Shown here: piece by piece, positions 1-5,175 of the stretch | Numbering within the stretch: position 1 is the first letter of the stretch | Layout of the letters: every line of letters starts with the position of its first letter | Origin: Clostridia bacterium | GTDB taxonomy: Bacteria > Bacillota_A > Clostridia > Christensenellales > CAG-138 | DNA length: 5,175 bases | Direction of reading: 5' to 3' | Assembly (NCBI GenBank): GCA_017556125.1 | Contig: JAFZCW010000009.1 | Span: forward strand, 1-5,175 | Program-made: the position numbers and the translations under genes | Notes under the pieces: generated by a model | What the model saw: only the letters and a program-made list of their open reading frames with translations | What the model was told of the DNA's origin: nothing | Databases searched by the model: none

Positions 1-136
1 GTATTTCCGCCTGTCCCGGCTGCATTTTTGTTTCCTGCAGCGCGATGAGATCCGGCGATTCCGCTTCCAGAAAGGAAGAGAAACCCTTCTCCATGCATGC
101 GCGCAGCCCGTTCACGTTCCAAGATATCAGTTTCAT
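1..136 (-). CDS. xth: Exodeoxyribonuclease III, N-terminal part (cut by window edge)
   Basis: Reading the minus strand from the ATG at 136-134 gives 45 codons that begin [13 protein letters not shown] and continue to a [12 protein letters not shown] segment before the window ends. These are the two N-terminal signatures of the ExoIII/APE1 endonuclease-exonuclease-phosphatase family: Asn7 in the WNVNGLRA strand and the metal-binding Glu in LQETK (residue 38). The enzyme cleaves DNA 5' of abasic sites and removes nucleotides 3' to 5' in base-excision repair. The start is supported by an AGGGGA ribosome binding site (about 145-150, minus strand) roughly 9 bases upstream and by the fit to the family N-terminus. 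The C-terminal four-fifths lies outside the window. It is transcribed divergently from the lipase operon, from its own promoter at 190-218. Family assignment is confident; the symbol could equally be exoA. Confidence 0.93.
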   Translation of the reverse strand, partial: MKLISWNVNGLRACMEKGFSSFLEAESPDLIALQETKMQPGQAEI

Positions 137-189
137 GATGCGATTCCCCTGATGCGTTTCCCGGACACTGCCGGGCAACATTTGCAATA

Positions 190-218
190 ATCATACAGGC
201 AAACAATCGGACCGTCAA
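190..218 (-). promoter_or_regulatory. Sigma-A-type promoter of exonuclease III gene
   Basis: On the minus strand, TTGACG (213-218) and TATGAT (190-195) are separated by exactly 17 bases. Each hexamer matches five of six consensus positions. Transcription would start near 183, giving a leader of about 47 bases before the ATG at 136. The leader contains a 5-bp inverted repeat (CCCGG/CCGGG, 160-175) with a 6-base loop and no following T-run, so it is not a convincing terminator. The promoter is predicted by eye only. Confidence 0.65.
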
Positions 219-291
219 CAAACCTCGGCCGGAGCGGAACGCGGCAGAGACAGCGGCAGACGGGGTGCGCCTCCCGGCGGCAATTACGATG

Positions 292-320
292 TGGACGAAA
301 TCGCGCGGAGGTGATATACT
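292..320 (+). promoter_or_regulatory. Sigma-A-type promoter (extended -10) of the lipase-to-fakA gene run
   Basis: TGGACG (292-297, four of six matches to TTGACA) is followed after 17 bases by TATACT (315-320, five of six matches to TATAAT). A TG dinucleotide at 312-313 sits one base before the -10 box, which is the extended -10 motif and often compensates for a weaker -35. Transcription would begin near 327, leaving a leader of about 24 bases before the GTG at 351. This is the only clear promoter seen for the downstream plus-strand genes. Confidence 0.65.
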
Positions 321-350
321 TCCTGTATCTGTAATATGGGGGTGTAGGCT

Positions 351-1286
351 GTGAAAATCACCGTTAAGGAAAAGTTTTTCCCTTCCGCTACCGGGAACTG
401 CAAGATCCGTTACTGCATGTGGATTCCGGACGAAGTGCGGGCTGCCGTTCAGGTGACACACGGAATGGCGGAGCACATTGACCGGTATGACGGTTTCGCA
501 AAACATCTCGCCGAGAACGGCTTCCTTGTCTACGGCATGGATCTTGCCGGACACGGGAAGAGCATCGGAGAGAACATGCCGAAGGGCTATTTCTGCGAAA
601 AGAACGGCTGGGACGCCCTGATTCAGGATATGCGCACCCTGTACGATACCGTCAAGAAGGCCTACCCGGGCATTCCCTTCGTCCTGTTCGGACATTCCAT
701 GGGATCGTTCCTGGCAAGGACGTATGCCGGCAGAGACGGCAAGGATTTTGACGCGTTCATCTTCAGCGGAACCGCCGGTGCGAACCCTGCCCTCCCGGTG
801 GCAAAATACATAGCCAAGAGAGAGATCAAGAAGCACGGCGGAAAAGTTCCTTCGGATCTTTTGAACGGACTCGCGTTCGGGCCCTACAACAAGCCCTTCG
901 AACACAGGACGGATTTCGACTGGCTTTCCGTGAACCGCGAGAACGTGGACCGGTATGTCGCGGACGAGTTCTGCGGATTCCCGTTCACCGCTTCCGGCAT
1001 GCTGGATCTGTTTACGGGACTGACGGAGATTTCCGGGAAGAAATGGGCGGAAAAGGTTCCGGATCGCCCGATCCTTCTGATCGCAGGTGATCATGATCCT
1101 GTCGGGAACATGGGAAAAGGCGTGAAACAGGTATACGGATGGCTTGCGGCCACCGGACACAAACCGGAGATGATCCTGTATCCCGGAATGCGCCATGAAG
1201 TATTGAACGAGGACATCGGTCCGAAAGTTGAGAAAGATATCCAGCTGTTTGTCGAAACGGTTGCTGAAGCGGGAGAAAGAGAATGA
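351..1286 (+). CDS. Alpha/beta hydrolase, lysophospholipase / monoacylglycerol lipase type
   Basis: This 311-residue protein belongs to the serine hydrolase family that covers PldB-like lysophospholipases and monoacylglycerol lipases (Hydrolase_4, 'serine aminopeptidase S33' in domain databases). The visible landmarks are an HGM oxyanion-hole motif at 37-39, a DLAGHGKS segment at 64-71, the nucleophile elbow GHSMG at 114-118 with Ser116, the acid Asp249 in GDHDPVG (246-252), and His282 in MRHE (280-283). The triad is therefore complete. Residues of about 140-225 would form the cap that sets substrate preference. There is no signal peptide or membrane segment, so it should be cytosolic. The start is GTG, supported by GGGGGTG at 338-344 with a 6-base gap and by the promoter just upstream. 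Its stop overlaps the next ATG by four bases (ATGA), suggesting translational coupling. The substrate (lysophospholipid, monoglyceride or another ester) cannot be read from the sequence. Confidence 0.9.
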   Translation: MKITVKEKFFPSATGNCKIRYCMWIPDEVRAAVQVTHGMAEHIDRYDGFAKHLAENGFLVYGMDLAGHGKSIGENMPKGYFCEKNGWDALIQDMRTLYDTVKKAYPGIPFVLFGHSMGSFLARTYAGRDGKDFDAFIFSGTAGANPALPVAKYIAKREIKKHGGKVPSDLLNGLAFGPYNKPFEHRTDFDWLSVNRENVDRYVADEFCGFPFTASGMLDLFTGLTEISGKKWAEKVPDRPILLIAGDHDPVGNMGKGVKQVYGWLAATGHKPEMILYPGMRHEVLNEDIGPKVEKDIQLFVETVAEAGERE

Positions 1287-1951
1287 GCATCCTGGTCTAC
1301 AAGGATAGAACGCTGGCCGGCGCCGCGGCATCCACGGTCCTTGCCTCGCAGATCATTGAAAAACCGGCGTGCACGCTGGGACTGGATTACGCGGAAGAAC
1401 TGCTGCCGGTATACCGCGCGCTTGCAAGAATGAGCCGGGACGGGCTGCTGGACTGGAGCGATGTCCGTGTGTTCGGTCTTTCCGAGCGCGTACGCGCGGA
1501 CGAACAGAATTCCATTGAGTCTCAGTTGGATTCCGCTCTGCTTGCCCATGTGAATCTGGAGAAGGAAAACCGGTTCATGCCGGACGCGGACGCGAGCGAC
1601 TGGAGCGTCGTCTGCAGCGGATATGAGGACGAGATCCTGGACGCGGGCGGACTGGACTGCGTCATGCTGAATATCGCCGCGGACGGAAGCGTCGCGTTCA
1701 ACATCGGCGCGCAGGAGATCGCTCCCGTCACGCATGTGGAGAGGACTGCCGGAGGGCGTGTCGTGACAGCCGGCATTTCGACCATCATGGCGGCGAGAAA
1801 GGTCGTTGCCCTGATCACGGGAGAGGACAAGGCGGATATCGCCTGTTCCATCTTCCACGGGCCGGTAACGCCGCTCGTTCCCGCAAGCTATCTGCAGCTT
1901 CATGCGAACGCCGTTTTTCTTCTGGACGACGCAGCCGCGAAGCTGATCTGA
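1283..1951 (+). CDS. NagB-fold protein resembling glucosamine-6-phosphate deaminase, probably catalytically inactive
   Basis: This 222-residue protein aligns by eye with glucosamine-6-phosphate deaminase (NagB) along its whole length. TLGLDYAEELLPVYRALARM (31-50) matches the first strand, loop and helix; FGLSERV (64-70) matches the FN(M/L)DEYV motif; LNIAADGSVAFNI (129-141) matches the GxxxDGHIAFNE motif; TAGISTIMAARKVVALITGE (162-181) and PASYLQLHANA (200-210) match the C-terminal core. However, the GGTP phosphate loop is replaced by DYAEEL (35-40), the E. coli Asp72 equivalent is Ser67, the His143 equivalent is Ser136 and the Glu148 equivalent is Ile141; only Asp134 (Asp141 equivalent) remains. 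About 20-25 residues that form the active-site lid are missing between 153 and 162. NagB proteins are usually about 240-270 residues long. Normal deaminase activity is therefore unlikely. The ATG overlaps the lipase stop, with GGGAGA at 1271-1276. The open frame is intact, so this is not a decayed gene. Fold assignment is good; the function is unknown. Confidence 0.8.
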   Translation: MSILVYKDRTLAGAAASTVLASQIIEKPACTLGLDYAEELLPVYRALARMSRDGLLDWSDVRVFGLSERVRADEQNSIESQLDSALLAHVNLEKENRFMPDADASDWSVVCSGYEDEILDAGGLDCVMLNIAADGSVAFNIGAQEIAPVTHVERTAGGRVVTAGISTIMAARKVVALITGEDKADIACSIFHGPVTPLVPASYLQLHANAVFLLDDAAAKLI

Positions 1952-1956
1952 AGGCC

Positions 1957-2517
1957 GTGGAACAGGACCCGTTTGAAAGACTGAATGACGCCGTGCGGAA
2001 CTGCACGAAATGCAGACTTGCCGGGACAAGGACCCATACCGTTTTCGGCGAGGGGAATCCACGCGCTTCGGTCATGCTGGTCGGAGAGGGTCCGGGACAC
2101 GATGAGGATCTGCAGGGTCGGCCCTTTGTCGGACGCGCGGGACAGCTGCTGGACCGTATGCTAGGGGCGATCGGCCTGGACAGATCCGATGTCTATATCG
2201 CAAACGTGGTAAAATGCAGGCCGCCCGGAAACCGCAATCCGGAGCCGGATGAGGCGGAGGCCTGTCTCCCGTATCTCAGGCTTCAGTATGCGCTGATCAG
2301 ACCCCGGATCATTGTCTGCCTCGGTGCGGTAGCGGCACGGCATCTGATCGATCCGGATATTCGGATCACGCGGGACAGGGGAAAATGGACCGAGAAGGGC
2401 GGCGTATGGTTTCTGCCGACCTATCATCCCGCGGCGCTTCTGAGGGATGAGAGCAAAAAGCGGGAAGCATGGCAGGATCTGCAGGAGCTTTCCGAAAAAA
2501 TAAAGCAGTTAAGTTGA
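1957..2517 (+). CDS. Uracil-DNA glycosylase, family 4 (iron-sulfur type)
   Basis: This 186-residue enzyme removes uracil from DNA to start base-excision repair. It carries the family 4 landmarks: four cysteines for a 4Fe-4S cluster (Cys16, Cys19, Cys87, Cys103) with the spacing of the Thermus enzyme, motif 1 GEGPGHDED (43-51), GRPFVGRAG (54-62) with the uracil-stacking Phe, [13 protein letters not shown] (83-95), and the C-terminal motif HPAALLR (157-163) with His157. Length is normal for the family (about 190-200). The chosen start is GTG at 1957, five bases after the previous stop, with a weak AAGG just upstream. The frame is open further upstream into the preceding gene, but the N-terminus from 1957 already matches family length. 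It is often annotated as 'uracil-DNA glycosylase' or, in older records, as a phage DNA polymerase-related protein. The exonuclease III gene acting on its product lies divergently upstream. Confidence 0.93.
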   Translation: MEQDPFERLNDAVRNCTKCRLAGTRTHTVFGEGNPRASVMLVGEGPGHDEDLQGRPFVGRAGQLLDRMLGAIGLDRSDVYIANVVKCRPPGNRNPEPDEAEACLPYLRLQYALIRPRIIVCLGAVAARHLIDPDIRITRDRGKWTEKGGVWFLPTYHPAALLRDESKKREAWQDLQELSEKIKQLS

Positions 2518-2530
2518 ATGAGATACAAGC

Positions 2531-2536
2531 AGGAGG
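2531..2536 (+). promoter_or_regulatory. Ribosome binding site fixing the YebC start
   Basis: A perfect AGGAGG lies four bases before the ATG at 2541. It decides between that ATG and an in-frame ATG at 2469 inside the preceding gene, which would add 24 residues that do not belong to the YebC family. Confidence 0.85.
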
Positions 2537-2540
2537 TTTT

Positions 2541-3281
2541 ATGTCAGGACATTCCAAATGGGCAAACATTAAGAACAAGAAGGAAAAAACAGACGCACAG
2601 CGCGGCAAGGTGTTTACGAAGATCGGGCGCGAGATCGCCATTGCTGTAAAAGAGGGCGGCGGCCCCGACCCCGTGAACAATTCCAAACTTCGCGACGTGA
2701 TCGCAAAGGCAAAAGCGGCCAACATGCCGAATGATAATATCAACCGGTCCATCAAGAAGGCGGCGGGCGAAGGAAGCGCCGTCAACTATGAGGAGATCAC
2801 GTACGAAGGATACGGACCGGGGAACATGGCTGTCATCGTTCAGGTGCTGACGGACAACCGCAACCGGATCGCGGCGGAGATGAGGCACATCTTTGACAAG
2901 AGCGGCGGCAATCTCGGCGCCTCCGGATGCGTCGGCTGGATGTTTGACAAGAAGGGCCTGATCGTGATCGAGCGCGGCGCGCTGATGGACGAGGACGAGG
3001 TCATGATGGCTGCGCTGGATGCCGGCGCGGAAGATTTCGTCGCGCAGGAGGACGCATTCGAGGTATACACGGCTCCGAGTGATTTCTCAGCGGTGCGCGA
3101 GTCGCTGGAGAATGCCGGGTACTCTTTCTTTTCCGCGGAAGTGCAGATGATACCGCAGAACACGGTCAATATTTCGGACAAGGAACCCGCGGAAAAAGTA
3201 GAGCGCTTTTTGGATAATCTGGACGACAATGACGACGTCCAGGAAGTGTTCCATAATGCCGTCCTGCCGGAAGACGAGTAA
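2541..3281 (+). CDS. yebC: YebC/PmpR family protein (TACO1-type translation factor)
   Basis: The 246-residue product has the same length as E. coli YebC and begins with the family hallmark [14 protein letters not shown]. Further signatures are [12 protein letters not shown] (21-32), [20 protein letters not shown] (47-66), [20 protein letters not shown] (88-107), [14 protein letters not shown] (122-135) and a C-terminal domain with PQNTV (205-209) and a strongly acidic tail [13 protein letters not shown] (224-236). Members were long annotated as transcriptional regulators (PmpR); more recent work on bacterial YebC and mitochondrial TACO1 supports a role on ribosomes, relieving stalls at proline-rich stretches. 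The N-terminus is like the YebC1 group (AGHSKW type) and not the shorter GRKW type of B. subtilis YeeI. It lies 23 bases after the uracil-DNA glycosylase stop and 24 bases before the Asp23 gene. The family call is certain; the cellular role is by homology. Confidence 0.95.
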   Translation: MSGHSKWANIKNKKEKTDAQRGKVFTKIGREIAIAVKEGGGPDPVNNSKLRDVIAKAKAANMPNDNINRSIKKAAGEGSAVNYEEITYEGYGPGNMAVIVQVLTDNRNRIAAEMRHIFDKSGGNLGASGCVGWMFDKKGLIVIERGALMDEDEVMMAALDAGAEDFVAQEDAFEVYTAPSDFSAVRESLENAGYSFFSAEVQMIPQNTVNISDKEPAEKVERFLDNLDDNDDVQEVFHNAVLPEDE

Positions 3282-3293
3282 TTGCAATACAAA

Positions 3294-3298
3294 GGAGG
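3294..3298 (+). promoter_or_regulatory. Ribosome binding site of the Asp23/Gls24 gene
   Basis: AAAGGAGGT (3291-3299) with core GGAGG lies seven bases before the ATG at 3306. It rules out the TTG codon at 3282, immediately after the YebC stop, which would add eight residues including the translated ribosome binding site. Confidence 0.85.
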
Positions 3299-3305
3299 TT
3301 GTGAC

Positions 3306-3665
3306 ATGGAAGCAGAATTGAATACGGAATACGGGAAGATCATTATTCCGGAAGAAATCATAGCCAACATTGCCGGGTATGCTGCCGTGGAGAATTACGG
3401 CATCGTCGGGATGAAGGGAAAAGCGGCCAAACCCAACACCGGGCTGATAGCTCTGTTTGTAAAGGATAATCTTCGTCGCGGAGTCAAAAAAACGCTGGTG
3501 GATGACACTACGGTCGGCGTTGACCTGTATGTCACACTGGAATACGGCGTGTCGCTTCCTGCCGTAGCCAGAAATGCCAGAGACAATGTGAAATATCGCG
3601 TGGAGACTTTATTGGATCTGAAGGTTCAGTTCGTCAATATCCATGTGGAAGGCGTTCGCACCTGA
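3306..3665 (+). CDS. Asp23/Gls24 family envelope stress response protein (YloU-like)
   Basis: This 119-residue protein matches the single-domain Asp23/Gls24 family. Visible features are the N-terminal strand GKIIIPEEIIANIAGYAAVE (10-29), which is the family's (G)xIxIsxEVIaxIAgxAaxe pattern, YGIVGM (31-36), a VGVDLYVTLEYGVSLPAVAR strand-helix segment (70-89), and the C-terminal NVKYRVETLLDLKVQFVNIH (94-113) followed by VEGV. No membrane segment is present; in Staphylococcus aureus Asp23 is held at the membrane by the separate protein AmaP. In Bacillota the YloU-type member commonly lies directly before yloV/fakA, exactly as here (34-base gap). Its biochemical function is unknown; loss of Asp23 gives an envelope-stress response in S. 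aureus. The short gap and shared direction suggest co-transcription with fakA. Confidence 0.93.
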   Translation: MEAELNTEYGKIIIPEEIIANIAGYAAVENYGIVGMKGKAAKPNTGLIALFVKDNLRRGVKKTLVDDTTVGVDLYVTLEYGVSLPAVARNARDNVKYRVETLLDLKVQFVNIHVEGVRT

Positions 3666-3699
3666 TTGACACTGCGTGGATGAAGGAGACGAAAGAAAG

Positions 3700-5175
3700 A
3701 TGGATCAATTAACATTAACAGGCGCACAGTTTCGCGATATGTTTGCGGTCGGCGCCGCGCTGCTTGAAAAAAACAGAGCCGCAATCGACGCGCTGAACGT
3801 TTTCCCGGTCCCGGACGGAGACACGGGCGCGAACATGTGCATGACGATGCAGAGCGCGATGCGGGAGCTGCAGAAGATCCCCGCTGACGCCAATGTCTCG
3901 AAAGTCGCAGATACGATCAGCATGGGCGCGCTGCGCGGGGCCAGAGGAAACTCGGGCGTTATTCTTTCCCAGCTTCTGAGAGGCTTTTCCAAAGCGCTCA
4001 AAGGCGCCACGGTCATGGATTCCAGACTGTTTTCGGAAGCGCTGAAAACTGGAACGGAGGCTGCTTACAAGGCCGTCATGCGTCCGAAAGAAGGAACGAT
4101 CCTGACCGTTTCCAGAATGATCTCGGAAGCGGTCGCCGAAGAATATGAGAAAGGCGCGAACGTATACAAACTGCTGGACGTCGCCGTTTCGGAAGGCGCG
4201 CGCGCCCTGGCAAAAACCCCCGACCTGCTGCCTGTCCTGAAGGAAGCGGGCGTCGTCGATTCCGGCGGAAAAGGTCTTCTGACCATTTACCGCGGATTCA
4301 AAATGTATCTGGACGGCGTGGAAGTGTCGGATTATGAAGAAGAACCGGAAGAAGCGGCGATGACGGACGACACGGAAGCCGCGGAGAACATCACGTACGG
4401 TTACTGCACGGAATTCTTCATCATTCACCTGAATCCCTCGTTCAAGGAAGAGGATCTCGTTTCTTTCCGCGAGCATCTGAACCGGATCGGCGACTCCGTC
4501 GTCGCGGCATACGATGAAGATACGATCAAGGTCCACGTTCATTCCGACGCGCCGGGCAAAGTCCTTCAGATGGCGCTGCGCTTCGGTGAGCTTGACAGGC
4601 TGAAGATCGAAAACATGCGCGAGCAGAACCGCGCGCTGGTGGCGGACAGAAAGAGCAAGGAAAAGGAATATGCGATGATCGCGGTCAGCGCAGGCGCCGG
4701 AATCGACGAGATGTTCTCCGAACTCGGAGTCGATCATGTGATTCCCGGCGGACAGACCATGAATCCCAGCATTGAAAGCATTTCAAAGGCTATCTATCAG
4801 GTCAATGCCAGGAACGTTTTCATCCTTCCGAACAACAGCAACATCATCATGGCAGCGGAACAGGCAGCGAACATCGCCAAATGCAACGCTGTCGTAATCC
4901 CGTCCAAGAGCATCCCGCAGGGAATCATCGCCGCCATGAATTTCAATACGACGGCGTCGGTGGAGGACAACACGGCGATCATGACGGACGCGCTCGGGCA
5001 GATCGTGTCCGGCTCCGTTACGTACGCTGTCAGGAAGACGAAGTTCCACGGCCGCGACATTGAAAAGGGCGACATCATCGGCATGCTCGACGGCGATCTG
5101 TGCGTCGTCGGCCAGTCCGTTCAGGAGTCCTCCATGGAACTGGTGGACAAGATGGTCGACAAGATGGGCTATAAC
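3700..5175 (+). CDS. fakA: Fatty acid kinase catalytic subunit FakA (YloV/DAK2 domain protein), cut by window edge
   Basis: The frame is open from the ATG at 3700 to the window end: 492 residues of a protein that is normally about 550. FakA phosphorylates fatty acids bound to a FakB partner, feeding acyl-phosphate into phospholipid synthesis. The N-terminal DhaL-like ATP domain (about 1-200) has LNVFPVPDGDTGANM (32-46) with metal-binding Asp39 and Asp41, GALRGARGNSGVILSQLLRG (76-95), EGTIL (131-135) and AGVVDSGGKG (183-192). An acidic linker follows (about 208-230). The middle domain has Cys236, His279 and His281, which match the zinc site of the S. aureus protein. The C-terminal EDD/DegV-like domain (about 323 onward) has GGQTMNPS (350-357) and ILPNNSNI (375-382). 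An AAGGAG at 3683-3688 lies 11 bases upstream, a rather long gap. An in-frame GTG at 3676 lacks a binding site and is less likely. The last roughly 60 residues are missing. Confidence 0.95.
   Translation, partial: MDQLTLTGAQFRDMFAVGAALLEKNRAAIDALNVFPVPDGDTGANMCMTMQSAMRELQKIPADANVSKVADTISMGALRGARGNSGVILSQLLRGFSKALKGATVMDSRLFSEALKTGTEAAYKAVMRPKEGTILTVSRMISEAVAEEYEKGANVYKLLDVAVSEGARALAKTPDLLPVLKEAGVVDSGGKGLLTIYRGFKMYLDGVEVSDYEEEPEEAAMTDDTEAAENITYGYCTEFFIIHLNPSFKEEDLVSFREHLNRIGDSVVAAYDEDTIKVHVHSDAPGKVLQMALRFGELDRLKIENMREQNRALVADRKSKEKEYAMIAVSAGAGIDEMFSELGVDHVIPGGQTMNPSIESISKAIYQVNARNVFILPNNSNIIMAAEQAANIAKCNAVVIPSKSIPQGIIAAMNFNTTASVEDNTAIMTDALGQIVSGSVTYAVRKTKFHGRDIEKGDIIGMLDGDLCVVGQSVQESSMELVDKMVDKMGYN

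Noticed and set aside
160..175. CCCGG-ACACTG-CCGGG inverted repeat as a terminator
   Set aside because: The stem is only 5 bp, no T-run follows on either strand, and it lies in the leader of the exonuclease III gene.
1091..2062. Long minus-strand open frame (323 codons) antisense to the lipase, NagB-like and glycosylase genes
   Set aside because: It is rich in Arg, Ser, His and Gln with no recognisable motif, and it spans three well-supported plus-strand genes. It is a shadow frame of GC-rich coding DNA.
2469..2540. Upstream in-frame ATG that would extend YebC by 24 residues
   Set aside because: The ATG at 2541 has a perfect AGGAGG four bases upstream and gives the MSGHSKW family N-terminus; the extension translates the binding site and overlaps the glycosylase gene.
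3282..3305. TTG at 3282 as start of the Asp23/Gls24 gene
   Set aside because: The ATG at 3306 has a strong GGAGG at proper distance. The TTG would encode the binding site as peptide.
3666..3671. Perfect TTGACA just before fakA as a possible -35 box
   Set aside because: No -10-like hexamer lies 16-19 bases downstream; the sequence there is a purine-rich ACGAAAGAAAG stretch. It is probably chance.
3715..4737. Long minus-strand open frame (340 codons) antisense to fakA
   Set aside because: The plus strand encodes FakA with all family motifs. The antisense product is Arg/Phe/His-rich and unlike any family I recognise.
4881..5063. Small plus-strand frame of 60 codons within fakA
   Set aside because: It is out of frame with fakA, has no ribosome binding site that I can see, and its His/Arg-rich product has no family features.

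Overview
The window looks like a chromosomal housekeeping segment from a member of the Bacillota, probably a Clostridia-type gut or rumen anaerobe with fairly GC-rich DNA. The main support is the adjacent pair Asp23/Gls24 protein plus FakA/YloV fatty acid kinase, a characteristic Bacillota neighbourhood. A clostridial-looking YebC and strong AGGAGG ribosome binding sites agree with this. I cannot name a genus.

Layout: (1) Positions 1-136 on the minus strand hold the first 45 codons of exodeoxyribonuclease III. (2) Positions 137-350 are a divergent intergenic region with one good sigma-A-type promoter facing each way. (3) From 351 to the window end, six genes run on the plus strand with gaps of -4, 5, 23, 24 and 34 bases: an alpha/beta hydrolase (lysophospholipase or monoacylglycerol lipase type), a divergent NagB-fold protein, a family 4 uracil-DNA glycosylase, YebC/PmpR, an Asp23/Gls24 protein, and FakA, which runs off the right edge. 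I saw no terminator hairpin and no convincing internal promoter between them. The simplest reading is one transcript from the promoter before position 351, though weak internal promoters cannot be excluded by eye.

How the genes fit together: three themes are interleaved. Two base-excision repair enzymes flank the lipid and sugar-fold genes: uracil-DNA glycosylase makes abasic sites and exonuclease III cuts them. The hydrolase could release free fatty acids, and FakA, with a FakB partner not in this window, phosphorylates fatty acids for phospholipid synthesis. YebC is a translation factor that may also be annotated as a regulator. The shared biology is inferred from position only.

The most unusual item is the NagB-like protein at 1283-1951. 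It keeps the overall fold signature of glucosamine-6-phosphate deaminase but has lost the phosphate loop, most catalytic residues and the active-site lid segment, so it looks like a pseudoenzyme or a protein with a new function. I saw no mobile element, CRISPR array, tRNA or rRNA. Nothing else suggests a novel multi-gene system.
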